From: Sphingomonadales bacterium
Lineage (GTDB): Bacteria; Pseudomonadota; Alphaproteobacteria; Sphingomonadales; Sphingomonadaceae
NCBI GenBank assembly: GCA_013298745.1
Contig: JAAFIT010000008.1
Location: forward strand, 1 to 5,951
Reading direction: 5' to 3'
Length of the DNA stretch: 5,951 bases
Shown here: piece by piece, positions 1 to 5,951 of the stretch
Layout of the letters: each line of letters opens with the position of its first letter
Numbering within the stretch: position 1 is the stretch's first letter
Translations under genes and position numbers: made by a program
Notes under the pieces: generated by a model
The model's input: only the letters and a program-made list of their open reading frames with translations
Told to the model about the DNA's origin: nothing
The model's database searches: none

Positions 1-1259
1 AACGGCGGGCGCATCGGCTGGCCGGGCGTCTGGGCTGCGGCGAAAACCTTGGGATCGGCAATGCCGACGAACAGGAAGTTGAACGGCACGTCGGTGTGCG
101 GCCCTTTCAGCAGGTGCACATCCTCGGATCCGGTGACCGCTGGCAGTTCCGTGATGACGCTTTTTTCGCCGAAGACCGATTTCAGCGTCGTCGCCATCCG
201 GGTGGCGAGCGCCTCATCATTGAACAGTGGCGTCGAACTGCCCTTCATGGTGATGACCGGCATCTGGTCCTCGGGCATGCCATAGGTGCGGGCAATGCCC
301 TCGCTGATCGCCTTGATGCCGCCCAGCATCTGTTCGCGCACCTTGGGTTCGAACCAGCGCAGATTGGCCTTCACCAGTGCCGTTTGCGGGATGACATTGT
401 TGTCGACGCCGGCCTGCACCGCGCCGACTGTCACGACGCCGGTTTGCAGCGGATCGATCACCCGGCTGACGATCGCCTGATATTGGGTAATGGCATAGGC
501 GGCCATCAGCACCGGGTCCTTGGTCAGGTTGGGCATGGAGCCATGGCCGCCGACCCCCTTGAACAGCACATCGAGTTGATCGGTGCCGGCCTGTTTCACC
601 CCGCCCGAACTCACCATCAACCCGACCGGACCCGGTGCGGTATGGATGCCGATAAAATAGTCGGGCTTTGGCAAATTGTGTTTCGTCCACAGGCCGTCAT
701 CAACCATCGCCTGCGCGCCGAGAATCGGCTCTTCAGCCGGTTGTCCCACCAGGATGACGGTGCCCTTCCACGCCGCCTTCATGCCCGTCAGCGCCTTGGC
801 CATTCCGAGCATCCAGGTGACATGCGCGTCATGGCCGCACAGATGCGCCACCGGCACCTCGGCGCCGTCCGCCCGCTTGACGCGCACCTTCGACGCCCAG
901 GGCAGACCGGTCGCTTCCTCGACGGCATTGGCATCCATGTCGGCGCGGTACATGACGACCGGGCCGTCGCCGTTCTTCAGCACGCCGACGACGCCGGTGC
1001 CGCCGATACCGGTCGTGACGGTAAAGCCCAACGCCTTCAGTTCCCTGGCAACAATGGCGGCGGTGCGCTTTTCCATGAAGCCAAGTTCGGGGTTCTGGTG
1101 GATGTCCTTGAACATAGCGGTCAACCGCGGCGTATCGGCTTCGATCGCGGCGCGCGCTTGCGTCGCGAGGTCAGCCGGCAGCACGGCATGAGCCGGCATC
1201 GCGGCGGCCATGGCCGTCAACATGCCGAGGAAGGCGGTACCAAGTCGTCTCGTTGTCAT
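1..1259 (-). CDS. Exported M20D-family metallo-amidohydrolase/carboxypeptidase (HipO/IAA-amino-acid-hydrolase-like), C-terminus cut by window edge
   Basis: Enzymes of this family hydrolyse the amide bond of N-acyl amino acids or short peptides with two metal ions. 419 codons are visible and the stop lies off the left edge. The start ATG (1259-1257) follows a strong G-rich Shine-Dalgarno. Residues 1-25 are a signal peptide (basic MTTRR, hydrophobic core, AHA cleavage site), so the enzyme is probably periplasmic or secreted. Metal-site motifs are intact: CGHDAH with C141 and H143, QPAEE with E176/E177, and H206 in IGIHTAPG. The lid/dimerisation domain spans about 217-330 and includes GGHGSMP (H239) and NNVIPQ at 287-292. 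SED at 378-380 matches the conserved SED motif. The final metal-binding His expected near the C-terminus would lie just outside the window. This is the second gene of an operon, 20 bases behind the amidohydrolase. The family call is firm; the substrate is unknown. Confidence 0.93.
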   Translation of the reverse strand, partial: MTTRRLGTAFLGMLTAMAAAMPAHAVLPADLATQARAAIEADTPRLTAMFKDIHQNPELGFMEKRTAAIVARELKALGFTVTTGIGGTGVVGVLKNGDGPVVMYRADMDANAVEEATGLPWASKVRVKRADGAEVPVAHLCGHDAHVTWMLGMAKALTGMKAAWKGTVILVGQPAEEPILGAQAMVDDGLWTKHNLPKPDYFIGIHTAPGPVGLMVSSGGVKQAGTDQLDVLFKGVGGHGSMPNLTKDPVLMAAYAITQYQAIVSRVIDPLQTGVVTVGAVQAGVDNNVIPQTALVKANLRWFEPKVREQMLGGIKAISEGIARTYGMPEDQMPVITMKGSSTPLFNDEALATRMATTLKSVFGEKSVITELPAVTGSEDVHLLKGPHTDVPFNFLFVGIADPKVFAAAQTPGQPMRPP

Positions 1260-1279
1260 GCTATCCCCCCCTTCCGTTC
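1260..1279 (-). promoter_or_regulatory. Short intergenic spacer with strong Shine-Dalgarno for the M20D gene
   Basis: Read on the minus strand, the 20 bases between the amidohydrolase TAA (1282-1280) and the M20D ATG contain GGAAGGGGGGG, ending 5 bases before the ATG. This supports the chosen start. The short gap leaves no room for a separate promoter or terminator, so the two genes are very probably co-transcribed. The run of seven G (1265-1271) is a homopolymer in the ribosome-binding site. Confidence 0.75.
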
Positions 1280-3157
1280 TTATCGGCCTGCCGGACCCGC
1301 CGTGGCGCCAGACATCATCCGCGCCAGCGCCGCGCCGGCATCACCGGCACATTCGTCGCCATCGGCATGGGCATGGCCATCGACCCCCGATGCCAGTACC
1401 CTGAGCAGCGGCGCGATATTAGGCGGTGGCGCCATGGCGACCTTGGCGGCGGGCAGCCGGAAGATGGTCTTGCCTTCCTTGACCGTCTCGGTGACCTTGA
1501 TGGTATCGATGGTGCGCGGATCGCCAGTGGTCGGATCGCGCGACAAGATGGCGAAATCGGCGAGCTTGCCGGGTTCGAGGCTGCCCTTCGTGCCGTCTTC
1601 GAACTTCTGGTAGGCGGCCCAGATCGTCATTGCCTTCAAGGCGGTGAGCACGTCCACCCGATGCTCGGGCCCCAGCACGCGGCCAGAGCCGCGGGCCTCG
1701 CGGGTCACGGTTGCATCCAGCACCCGCATCGAATCCGGGAAAGCGACGGGAGCGTCGTGGTGGGTGGTGAAGATCATGCCCCGCTTGCGAACCCATCCCG
1801 CCGGCGAGATGTTCTGGGCATCGACCGGCCCGAAGACATGTTCGAGGTGCCAGTCACCCCAGTAAAAGGTGTGCATCGGGAACAACGAGGGGATAACGCC
1901 CAATCGCTTGTAGCTCTCGACCTGGTCCTCACGCTGCGCCTGCCCATGGATCAGCACCGGGCGCAGCGCCTGCGCCTCAGGATTCCGCGCCTGGGTGGCG
2001 GTGTGAGCCGCGATCAACATATCGGAAGCGCGCTCGCCATTGGCGTGAACAATGATCTGGACCTTGTTCTTCGCCGCCCACTCCACCGAATCGAACACCT
2101 GTTCGGCAGTCGCCGACGGATAGCCCGAATAGCCCTTTGGGAAGTTGCCGACCGGATTATAGTAGGGTCGATCGCGCCAGCCGGTGAAGCCCTGGAGCGC
2201 GCCGTCGATGGTCAGCTTGGCGCCGCCTACGCGGAAGCGGTTGGTATAGGTGCGGCTCTGGTTGGCAACAATGTAATTGCGGTCGGACAGGGCGTCGACG
2301 TAGGTCACCACATCGATGTCGAAGCCACCCTTGTCGGCGACGCTTTTCAGCAGGTCCGCGACCTGCGGGATCGACTTGCCCTCCTCGGCGGTGGTATAGC
2401 CATACCGTGCCCACATCTTCGCCCCTTCGCGCGCGAACACTTCCATGCCGTTGGCACCGACGCGCGGCAGCATCTTGAGCGCGGCATTGGCCCAGGCCAG
2501 TTCCTCCAGAACGCCGTTGGGCTCCTGACTGCCTTCCTTGCGCTGGATGACGCCGCCTGGCGGATCCTTGGTTTCGGCGGTGATCCCGGCAATTTCCAGC
2601 GCCTTGGAATTGAGCGCGCCGAAATGCGCCGACTGGTGCACGAGCAAGATCGGTATGTCCTTCGACACAGTGTCGAGCTCTTCCTTTGTCGGCGGGCGAT
2701 GTTCCTTCAGCGTCGCCTGATCATAGCCGAAACCGACGATCAACTGCGTCTTGTCCACTGCCGTCTTGTTAGCGGCGATCCAGTCGCGCAGAGTCTGGAG
2801 CAGAGCGGGAATATCGGTGACCTTGCCATCGGGCGGTGCCAGCAGATTGGCCGACAGCGCCTGCAGGCCGCCGACCACCATATGCCCGTGCGGATCGATG
2901 AAGCCGGGCAGCAGCGTGCGGCCTTTCAGATCGATGATCTCGGTCTTGGGGCCCTTCAGTTTCATCACATCGGCGCGTGATCCGACCGCAACGATCTTGC
3001 CATCGCTTTCGGCAATGGCTTCGGCGCGCATGGCCTTGTCGTCCATGGTTAGAATGGGGCCTCCGGACCAGATCCGATTGGCTGACTGCGCATACGCGCC
3101 ACTGCTGGTCAGAAGCGATACAGTCGCAATGATCTTCGCTGACAGCCCCCGAGGCAT
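1280..3157 (-). CDS. Exported Amidohydrolase_3 (YtcJ/NfdA-like) family amidohydrolase, 625 aa
   Basis: This is a metal-dependent hydrolase of the amidohydrolase superfamily; relatives act on amides such as N-substituted formamides. The start ATG at 3157 follows GGGGGGAG with a 6-base spacer. An in-frame TTG at 3187 is possible but would place extra charged residues before the signal peptide. The signal peptide covers about 1-23 (AYA cleavage site). The N-terminal beta-sandwich strand IAESDGKIVAVGS is at 48-60. TIM-barrel metal-site motifs follow in order: DPHGH with H90/H92, AKLTIDG with K314 as candidate carboxylated lysine, IIVHANGERA with H371, LIHGQ with H404, and THHDAPV with D468. The family C-terminal motif GSLEPGKLADFAIL lies at 525-538. 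After about residue 568 there is a roughly 57-residue extension with a His/Asp/Cys-rich stretch at 591-603 (DGHAHADGDEC). It is the first gene of the operon with the M20D enzyme and divergent from the M28 gene. Family is certain, substrate unknown. Confidence 0.93.
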   Translation of the reverse strand: MPRGLSAKIIATVSLLTSSGAYAQSANRIWSGGPILTMDDKAMRAEAIAESDGKIVAVGSRADVMKLKGPKTEIIDLKGRTLLPGFIDPHGHMVVGGLQALSANLLAPPDGKVTDIPALLQTLRDWIAANKTAVDKTQLIVGFGYDQATLKEHRPPTKEELDTVSKDIPILLVHQSAHFGALNSKALEIAGITAETKDPPGGVIQRKEGSQEPNGVLEELAWANAALKMLPRVGANGMEVFAREGAKMWARYGYTTAEEGKSIPQVADLLKSVADKGGFDIDVVTYVDALSDRNYIVANQSRTYTNRFRVGGAKLTIDGALQGFTGWRDRPYYNPVGNFPKGYSGYPSATAEQVFDSVEWAAKNKVQIIVHANGERASDMLIAAHTATQARNPEAQALRPVLIHGQAQREDQVESYKRLGVIPSLFPMHTFYWGDWHLEHVFGPVDAQNISPAGWVRKRGMIFTTHHDAPVAFPDSMRVLDATVTREARGSGRVLGPEHRVDVLTALKAMTIWAAYQKFEDGTKGSLEPGKLADFAILSRDPTTGDPRTIDTIKVTETVKEGKTIFRLPAAKVAMAPPPNIAPLLRVLASGVDGHAHADGDECAGDAGAALARMMSGATAGPAGR

Positions 3158-3354
3158 TTGCTGCTCCCCCCTTTTCGCGCGGTGCAAATTGCCCGCTAGT
3201 GTTCAGGAGCAAAGGGATACAGCAACTTGGTCGACAGAATTGTCGCCTGGCTAACATCCGCGGCAAAGGACTCCGCTATCGTACGGCAATAACGAGGCGC
3301 GCGCGACAAATTGGCTTGGCACGCTCGCGGACCTTTGGCTGGAAAGTTGAGCAC
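3158..3354. promoter_or_regulatory. Divergent intergenic region between the amidohydrolase operon and the M28 peptidase gene
   Basis: Both flanking genes start outward from these 197 bases, so promoters for both directions should lie here. On the minus strand, GGGGGGAG (3171-3164) serves the amidohydrolase. On the plus strand, GGAAAG (3341-3346), 8 bases before the ATG, serves the M28 gene. I see no convincing -35/-10 pair in either direction, as is common for alphaproteobacterial promoters. The region contains the interrupted palindrome CGACA-GAAT-TGTCG (3232-3245), a related CGACAAATTG at about 3305-3314, and a small GCAA-A-TTGC dyad (3184-3192). A shared regulator acting on both transcripts is plausible but not shown. 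Confidence 0.55.
3232..3245. repeat. Interrupted palindrome CGACA-N4-TGTCG, candidate operator
   Basis: The two 5-base arms are perfect inverted repeats around GAAT. The site lies 74 bases from the amidohydrolase ATG and about 109 bases from the M28 ATG, suitable for a dimeric regulator controlling the divergent pair. A 10-bp dyad of this kind can also arise by chance, so confidence is low. Confidence 0.3.
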
Positions 3355-4980
3355 ATGAAGACGCTTCTCTCCCTGATACTGCTGTCCACGGCAGTCCCCG
3401 CAGCGGCCATTCCCATCGAACAGTTGAAGACCGATACCAAGGTTCTGGCATCCGACGCGTTTGAAGGCCGGGAACCGGGTAGCCCGGGCGAGACAAAGAC
3501 AATCGACTATCTCGTCAAGCGGATGACCGAAATCGGCCTGAAGCCCGGCAACAACGGCCAGTGGACGCAGGACGTGCCAACGGTGTCGATCACCACCGCA
3601 CCGACACCATTGCAGATCGCGGGTGGTAAAGCGCCGATGACCCTCGCTTATGGCCCCGATCAGGTCGTCTGGACCAAGCGCCAGACGGCAGAGCAGGCGC
3701 TGGTAAATTCGCCGATCGTCTTCATCGGCTATGGTATCAACGCGCCTGATCGCGATTGGAACGATTATGAAGGCATGGACGTGCGCGGCAAGACCGTGGT
3801 CATGCTGGTCAATGATGCGGACTGGTGGGCGCCAACCAGCGGCAAGGATGCCGGGCCGTTCAATGGCAAAGAACAGACCTATTACGGCCGCTACATCCTG
3901 AAGTTCGAGGAAGCGGTGCGACAGGGCGCTGCTGCCGCTATCATCATCCACCAGGAAGTGCCGGCGGCATGGCCCTATTCGGTGGTGACTTCAACCTGGA
4001 CCGGGCCGCAGGTGGATCTTGATTCCCCCGACAAGGGGATGGGCCGCCTCGCCGTCGAAGGATGGCTCAGCCTTGATGCGGCAAAGCGATTGTTCGCGTC
4101 AGCGGGGCTTGATCTGCTGGCGCTTGAAAAGGCTGCCGGGCAGCGCGGCTTTCGCGCGGTCGAAACCGGGCTGACGGCATCGACGAAGCTTGAAAACACG
4201 ATTGCTCGCTCGAACTCGAAGAATGTCGTCGGCATCATCCCCGGAGCCAAGCGGCCCGATGAAACTGTGCTGGTGACTGCGCATTGGGACCATATTGGCC
4301 GTTGCACCCCCGATGCCAGCGGTGATGACATCTGCAACGGGGCGCTTGACGACGCGATCGGCACCGCCGGCCTGCTCGCGATCGCCGCCGATGTCATGAA
4401 AGGGCCGCGCCCCGAGCGTTCGATAGCGTTTCTGGCCGTGACCGGCGAGGAAGCCGGGTTGCTTGGGTCGGAATATTATGCCCGCAACCCGGTCTTTCCG
4501 CTGGCGAAGACGGTTGGCGGGGTCAACATGGATGTCCTCAACGTTTTCGGCAAAATGGATGGCTTCACGATCATCGGCGCCGGTCAATCGGAGCTTGAAG
4601 CGATTGCCACGCGGCTGGCCACTGCGCAGGGGCGCCGCATCCTTCCCGAAGACACACCGCAAAATGGCTTTTATTTCCGGTCTGATCATTTCAGCCTTGC
4701 CCGGCGCGGCGTGCCGATGCTTTTTGGCCGAGGCGGTGGCGAGGTGATCGGCAAGCCGCCGGGCTTTGGTCTGGCCGCGCAGGCGAATTATGTCGCCAAA
4801 CAGTATCACACACCTTCTGACGAATATTCAGACGACTGGGATTGGGCTGGCGCTTTGCAGGATCTGGACATGTTCCGTGATTTCAGCCTCGATCTTGCCA
4901 ACCGCAAGGATTGGCCAAACTGGCTGCCCAGCAGCGAATTCCGCGCCATCCGCGATGCGAGCCGCAAGACGGCACCATAG
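3355..4980 (+). CDS. Exported M28-family metallopeptidase (aminopeptidase-like) with PA domain, 541 aa
   Basis: M28 enzymes are two-zinc exopeptidases, mostly aminopeptidases or glutamate-carboxypeptidase-like enzymes. The ATG at 3355 is chosen because it opens directly into a signal peptide (MKTLLSLILL..., cleavage near AAA at 16-18) and has GGAAAG 8 bases upstream. An in-frame GTG at 3199 would bury the signal peptide. A PA (protease-associated) domain lies at about 118-215 (IVFIGYGINAP, DVRGKTVVMLV, AAAAIIIH). The catalytic domain follows: TAHWDH with H310, GALDDAIG with bridging D332, GEEAGLLGSEYYA with base E365 and ligand E366, NMDVLN with D393, SDHFSLARRGVPML at 443-456, and YHTPSD with H485 as last ligand. 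All expected zinc ligands are present, so it is probably active. C317 and C327 flank a short loop before the bridging Asp and could form a disulfide. It is divergent from the amidohydrolase operon. Substrate is unknown. Confidence 0.94.
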   Translation: MKTLLSLILLSTAVPAAAIPIEQLKTDTKVLASDAFEGREPGSPGETKTIDYLVKRMTEIGLKPGNNGQWTQDVPTVSITTAPTPLQIAGGKAPMTLAYGPDQVVWTKRQTAEQALVNSPIVFIGYGINAPDRDWNDYEGMDVRGKTVVMLVNDADWWAPTSGKDAGPFNGKEQTYYGRYILKFEEAVRQGAAAAIIIHQEVPAAWPYSVVTSTWTGPQVDLDSPDKGMGRLAVEGWLSLDAAKRLFASAGLDLLALEKAAGQRGFRAVETGLTASTKLENTIARSNSKNVVGIIPGAKRPDETVLVTAHWDHIGRCTPDASGDDICNGALDDAIGTAGLLAIAADVMKGPRPERSIAFLAVTGEEAGLLGSEYYARNPVFPLAKTVGGVNMDVLNVFGKMDGFTIIGAGQSELEAIATRLATAQGRRILPEDTPQNGFYFRSDHFSLARRGVPMLFGRGGGEVIGKPPGFGLAAQANYVAKQYHTPSDEYSDDWDWAGALQDLDMFRDFSLDLANRKDWPNWLPSSEFRAIRDASRKTAP

Positions 4981-5221
4981 CGGCCTGCCAGCCTGCGGAA
5001 TGTCGCTTGGACATTCGCAATCAGGACCGTTGACGGCGACAAGTGGGTCGACAGCAGCCGTGCCTGTGGTGTCCGCATGGGGAGGTTTGGGGGGTCGATG
5101 TTCCCGAAGTCGGCCATTTCGTTCGGCCTGTTCGAGCGCTGTCCAGCAGCGTCGTAGCGGGAACTATGCGCTCGACCGTTGTGACACCCCGGTGTAACCA
5201 CTTGGTCACCAAATCACCGGG
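4981..5221. other. Non-coding gap between the M28 and TIR genes
   Basis: No credible coding region was found in these 241 bases; the short open frames lack ribosome-binding sites and recognisable protein features. The left end holds a bulged hairpin (4994-5019). The middle has an imperfect 12-base tandem pair (TCGGCCATTTCG at 5110-5121, TCGGCCTGTTCG at 5123-5134). The right end holds the CACC/GGTG dyad cluster. A TTGACG at 5030-5035 resembles a -35 box but no good -10 follows at 17 bases. The TIR gene promoter presumably lies here but I cannot place it. Confidence 0.6.
4994..5019 (+). terminator. Bulged hairpin 14 nt after the M28 stop; possible terminator or 3'-end stabiliser
   Basis: GAATGTC (4998-5004) pairs with GACATTC (5010-5016) across a 5-base loop. 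The stem extends by three more pairs (TGC 4994-4996 with GCA 5017-5019) after a single bulged G at 4997. The position right behind the M28 stop suits transcript ending. No T-run follows, so it is not a classical intrinsic terminator. Confidence 0.35.
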
Positions 5222-5224
5222 GTG
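5185..5224 (+). promoter_or_regulatory. Dyad cluster and 10-bp inverted repeat covering the TIR gene start
   Basis: CACCCCGGTG (5185-5194) and CACCGGGGTG (5215-5224) are exact reverse complements separated by 20 bases. Each arm is itself a small dyad (CACC-N2-GGTG), and their centres are 30 bp apart, close to three helical turns. Between them lies another dyad, TTGGT-C-ACCAA (5202-5212). The right arm contains the GTG start (5222-5224) and the GGTGA (5221-5225) that could act as Shine-Dalgarno for the alternative TTG start at 5228. As RNA, the stem could hide the start. As DNA, the repeats could be operator half-sites. Confidence 0.5.
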
Positions 5225-5951
5225 AATTTGACAGACATCTTCCTGTCCTACAACCGCGAGGACCAGGCGCGCGCGAAGCTGTTTGCAGATGCGTTCGCCG
5301 CTGCCGGCCTGAGCGTGTGGTGGGATACGGCGCTCCGTTCCGGCGAGGCCTATGACGAGGTCACGGAAGCCGCCCTGCGCGCCGCCAAGGCGGTGGTGGT
5401 GCTCTGGTCGCCGCGCTCGGTCGTCTCGCGCTGGGTGCGGGCCGAAGCCACCATTGCCGATCGCTGCAAGACATTGGTGCCGGTGACCATCGAGCCCTGC
5501 GAACGCCCGATCATGTTCGAACTGACCCAGACCGCTGAGCTATCGCACTGGCGCGGCGACGTTGCGGACAAGGCGTGGCTGGCGTTTCTGGATGACGTGC
5601 GGCGGATGGCGGCAAAGGCGGCTCCGCCCATCCCTCAAACCCCAGCGACAACGGCCGAGCCGCCCACCGTCGAAGAAACCCTCAAGCCCGGCCAGAGCGG
5701 CTCCGCCCCATCGCTGGCGGTGCTGCCCTTCACCAACCGCTCCGGCCTTGCCGAAGACGAGGTGTTCGCTGAGGGCATGGTGGAGGATATCATCTCGGCG
5801 CTATCGCAAGGCGTCAATGTCCGCGTGCTGGGCGCGACAACCACGTCAAATCTGAACCGAGCGGCCATCACCGATCTGCCGGCCTTGGGGCGACAACTGG
5901 GGGTGCGCTATCTTCTGGAAGGCAATGTCCGACGGGTGGGCGGCAATTTGC
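5222..5951 (+). CDS. TIR domain fused to TolB-like (COG5616-type) domain, C-terminus beyond the window
   Basis: 243 codons are visible and the frame stays open to the right edge. Residues 4-125 are a bacterial TIR domain: DIFLSYNRED (5-14), VWWDTALRSGEAY (32-44, BB-loop region), VVVLWSPRSVVSRWVRAE (58-75), then LVPVTIE, and TAELSHWRGD (104-113). E75 in WVRAE aligns with the catalytic Glu of NAD-cleaving TIR domains (as in the WVHKE of SARM1), so NADase activity is plausible. A proline-rich linker (about 132-162) follows without a membrane segment. SLAVLPFTNRSG (164-175), FAEGMVEDIISALS (182-195) and LGVRYLLEGNVRRVGG (226-241) match the TolB-like domain usually followed by TPR repeats. No signal peptide is seen, so it is cytoplasmic. 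Start: GTG 5222 is chosen as the more usual initiator, although it has no clear Shine-Dalgarno. TTG 5228, with GGTGA just upstream, is a real alternative (MTDIFLSY...). The role is unproven: signalling or anti-phage defence. Confidence 0.88.
   Translation, partial: MNLTDIFLSYNREDQARAKLFADAFAAAGLSVWWDTALRSGEAYDEVTEAALRAAKAVVVLWSPRSVVSRWVRAEATIADRCKTLVPVTIEPCERPIMFELTQTAELSHWRGDVADKAWLAFLDDVRRMAAKAAPPIPQTPATTAEPPTVEETLKPGQSGSAPSLAVLPFTNRSGLAEDEVFAEGMVEDIISALSQGVNVRVLGATTTSNLNRAAITDLPALGRQLGVRYLLEGNVRRVGGNL

Noticed and set aside
96..1613. 505-aa plus-strand open frame opposite the M20D gene and the end of the amidohydrolase gene
   Set aside because: It is antisense to two genes with clear family motifs, rich in Arg/His/Gly as expected from mirrored GC-rich codons, and shows no domain.
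1253..2980. 575-aa plus-strand open frame opposite the amidohydrolase gene
   Set aside because: It is a shadow of a recognisable enzyme; its composition is antisense-like and no motif or Shine-Dalgarno is evident.
3315..3331. CTTGGCACG resembling the -24 element of a sigma-54 promoter upstream of the M28 gene
   Set aside because: The -12 GC element is absent at the required spacing (GA at 3330-3331).
3199..3354. Upstream GTG extension of the M28 gene
   Set aside because: It would put 52 residues, without conserved features, in front of a clear signal peptide and across the divergent promoter.
3196..3951. 251-aa minus-strand open frame over the start of the M28 gene
   Set aside because: It overlaps a well-supported gene and the divergent promoter and contains no recognisable motif.
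5030..5058. TTGACG as a -35 box for the TIR gene
   Set aside because: The -10 position at 17-bp spacing reads AGCAGC, and it lies nearly 200 bases from the start.
4981..5221. tRNA, CRISPR, insertion-sequence or attachment-site remnants
   Set aside because: No cloverleaf, regular repeat array, transposase fragment or flanking direct repeats were seen in the gap.

Overview
The window looks like chromosomal DNA from a high-GC alphaproteobacterium, most likely a sphingomonad (Sphingomonas/Sphingobium/Sphingopyxis-like). This is inferred from GC-rich codon choice, several exported peptidases and amidohydrolases, and a TIR/TolB-like gene of a type common in alphaproteobacteria. No marker gene fixes the genus.

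Layout: two minus-strand genes form a tight operon on the left. The upstream gene (1280-3157) is an exported YtcJ-like amidohydrolase of the Amidohydrolase_3 type. It is followed after 20 bases by an exported M20D-type metallo-aminoacylase/carboxypeptidase (1-1259) that runs off the left edge. A 197-base intergenic region (3158-3354) separates this operon from a divergent plus-strand gene (3355-4980), an exported M28 aminopeptidase-like enzyme with an inserted PA domain. All three proteins start with a signal peptide and keep most or all of their metal ligands. Together they look like an envelope module that takes apart peptides, N-acyl amino acids or related amides; the actual substrates cannot be read from sequence.

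A 241-base non-coding stretch (4981-5221) follows. It holds a hairpin just behind the M28 stop and, at its right end, a dense cluster of CACC/GGTG dyads. The last gene (5222 to the right edge, incomplete) encodes a cytoplasmic TIR domain with the putative NADase glutamate, a proline-rich linker, and the start of a TolB-like (COG5616-type) domain. A 10-bp inverted repeat overlaps its start codon and probable Shine-Dalgarno sequence, which suggests control of this gene at its own start. The TIR gene is the most promising candidate here for a poorly described signalling or defence function. Most of its effector or sensor half lies outside the window.

Long antisense ORFs over the enzyme genes are by-products of high-GC codon use and are not annotated.
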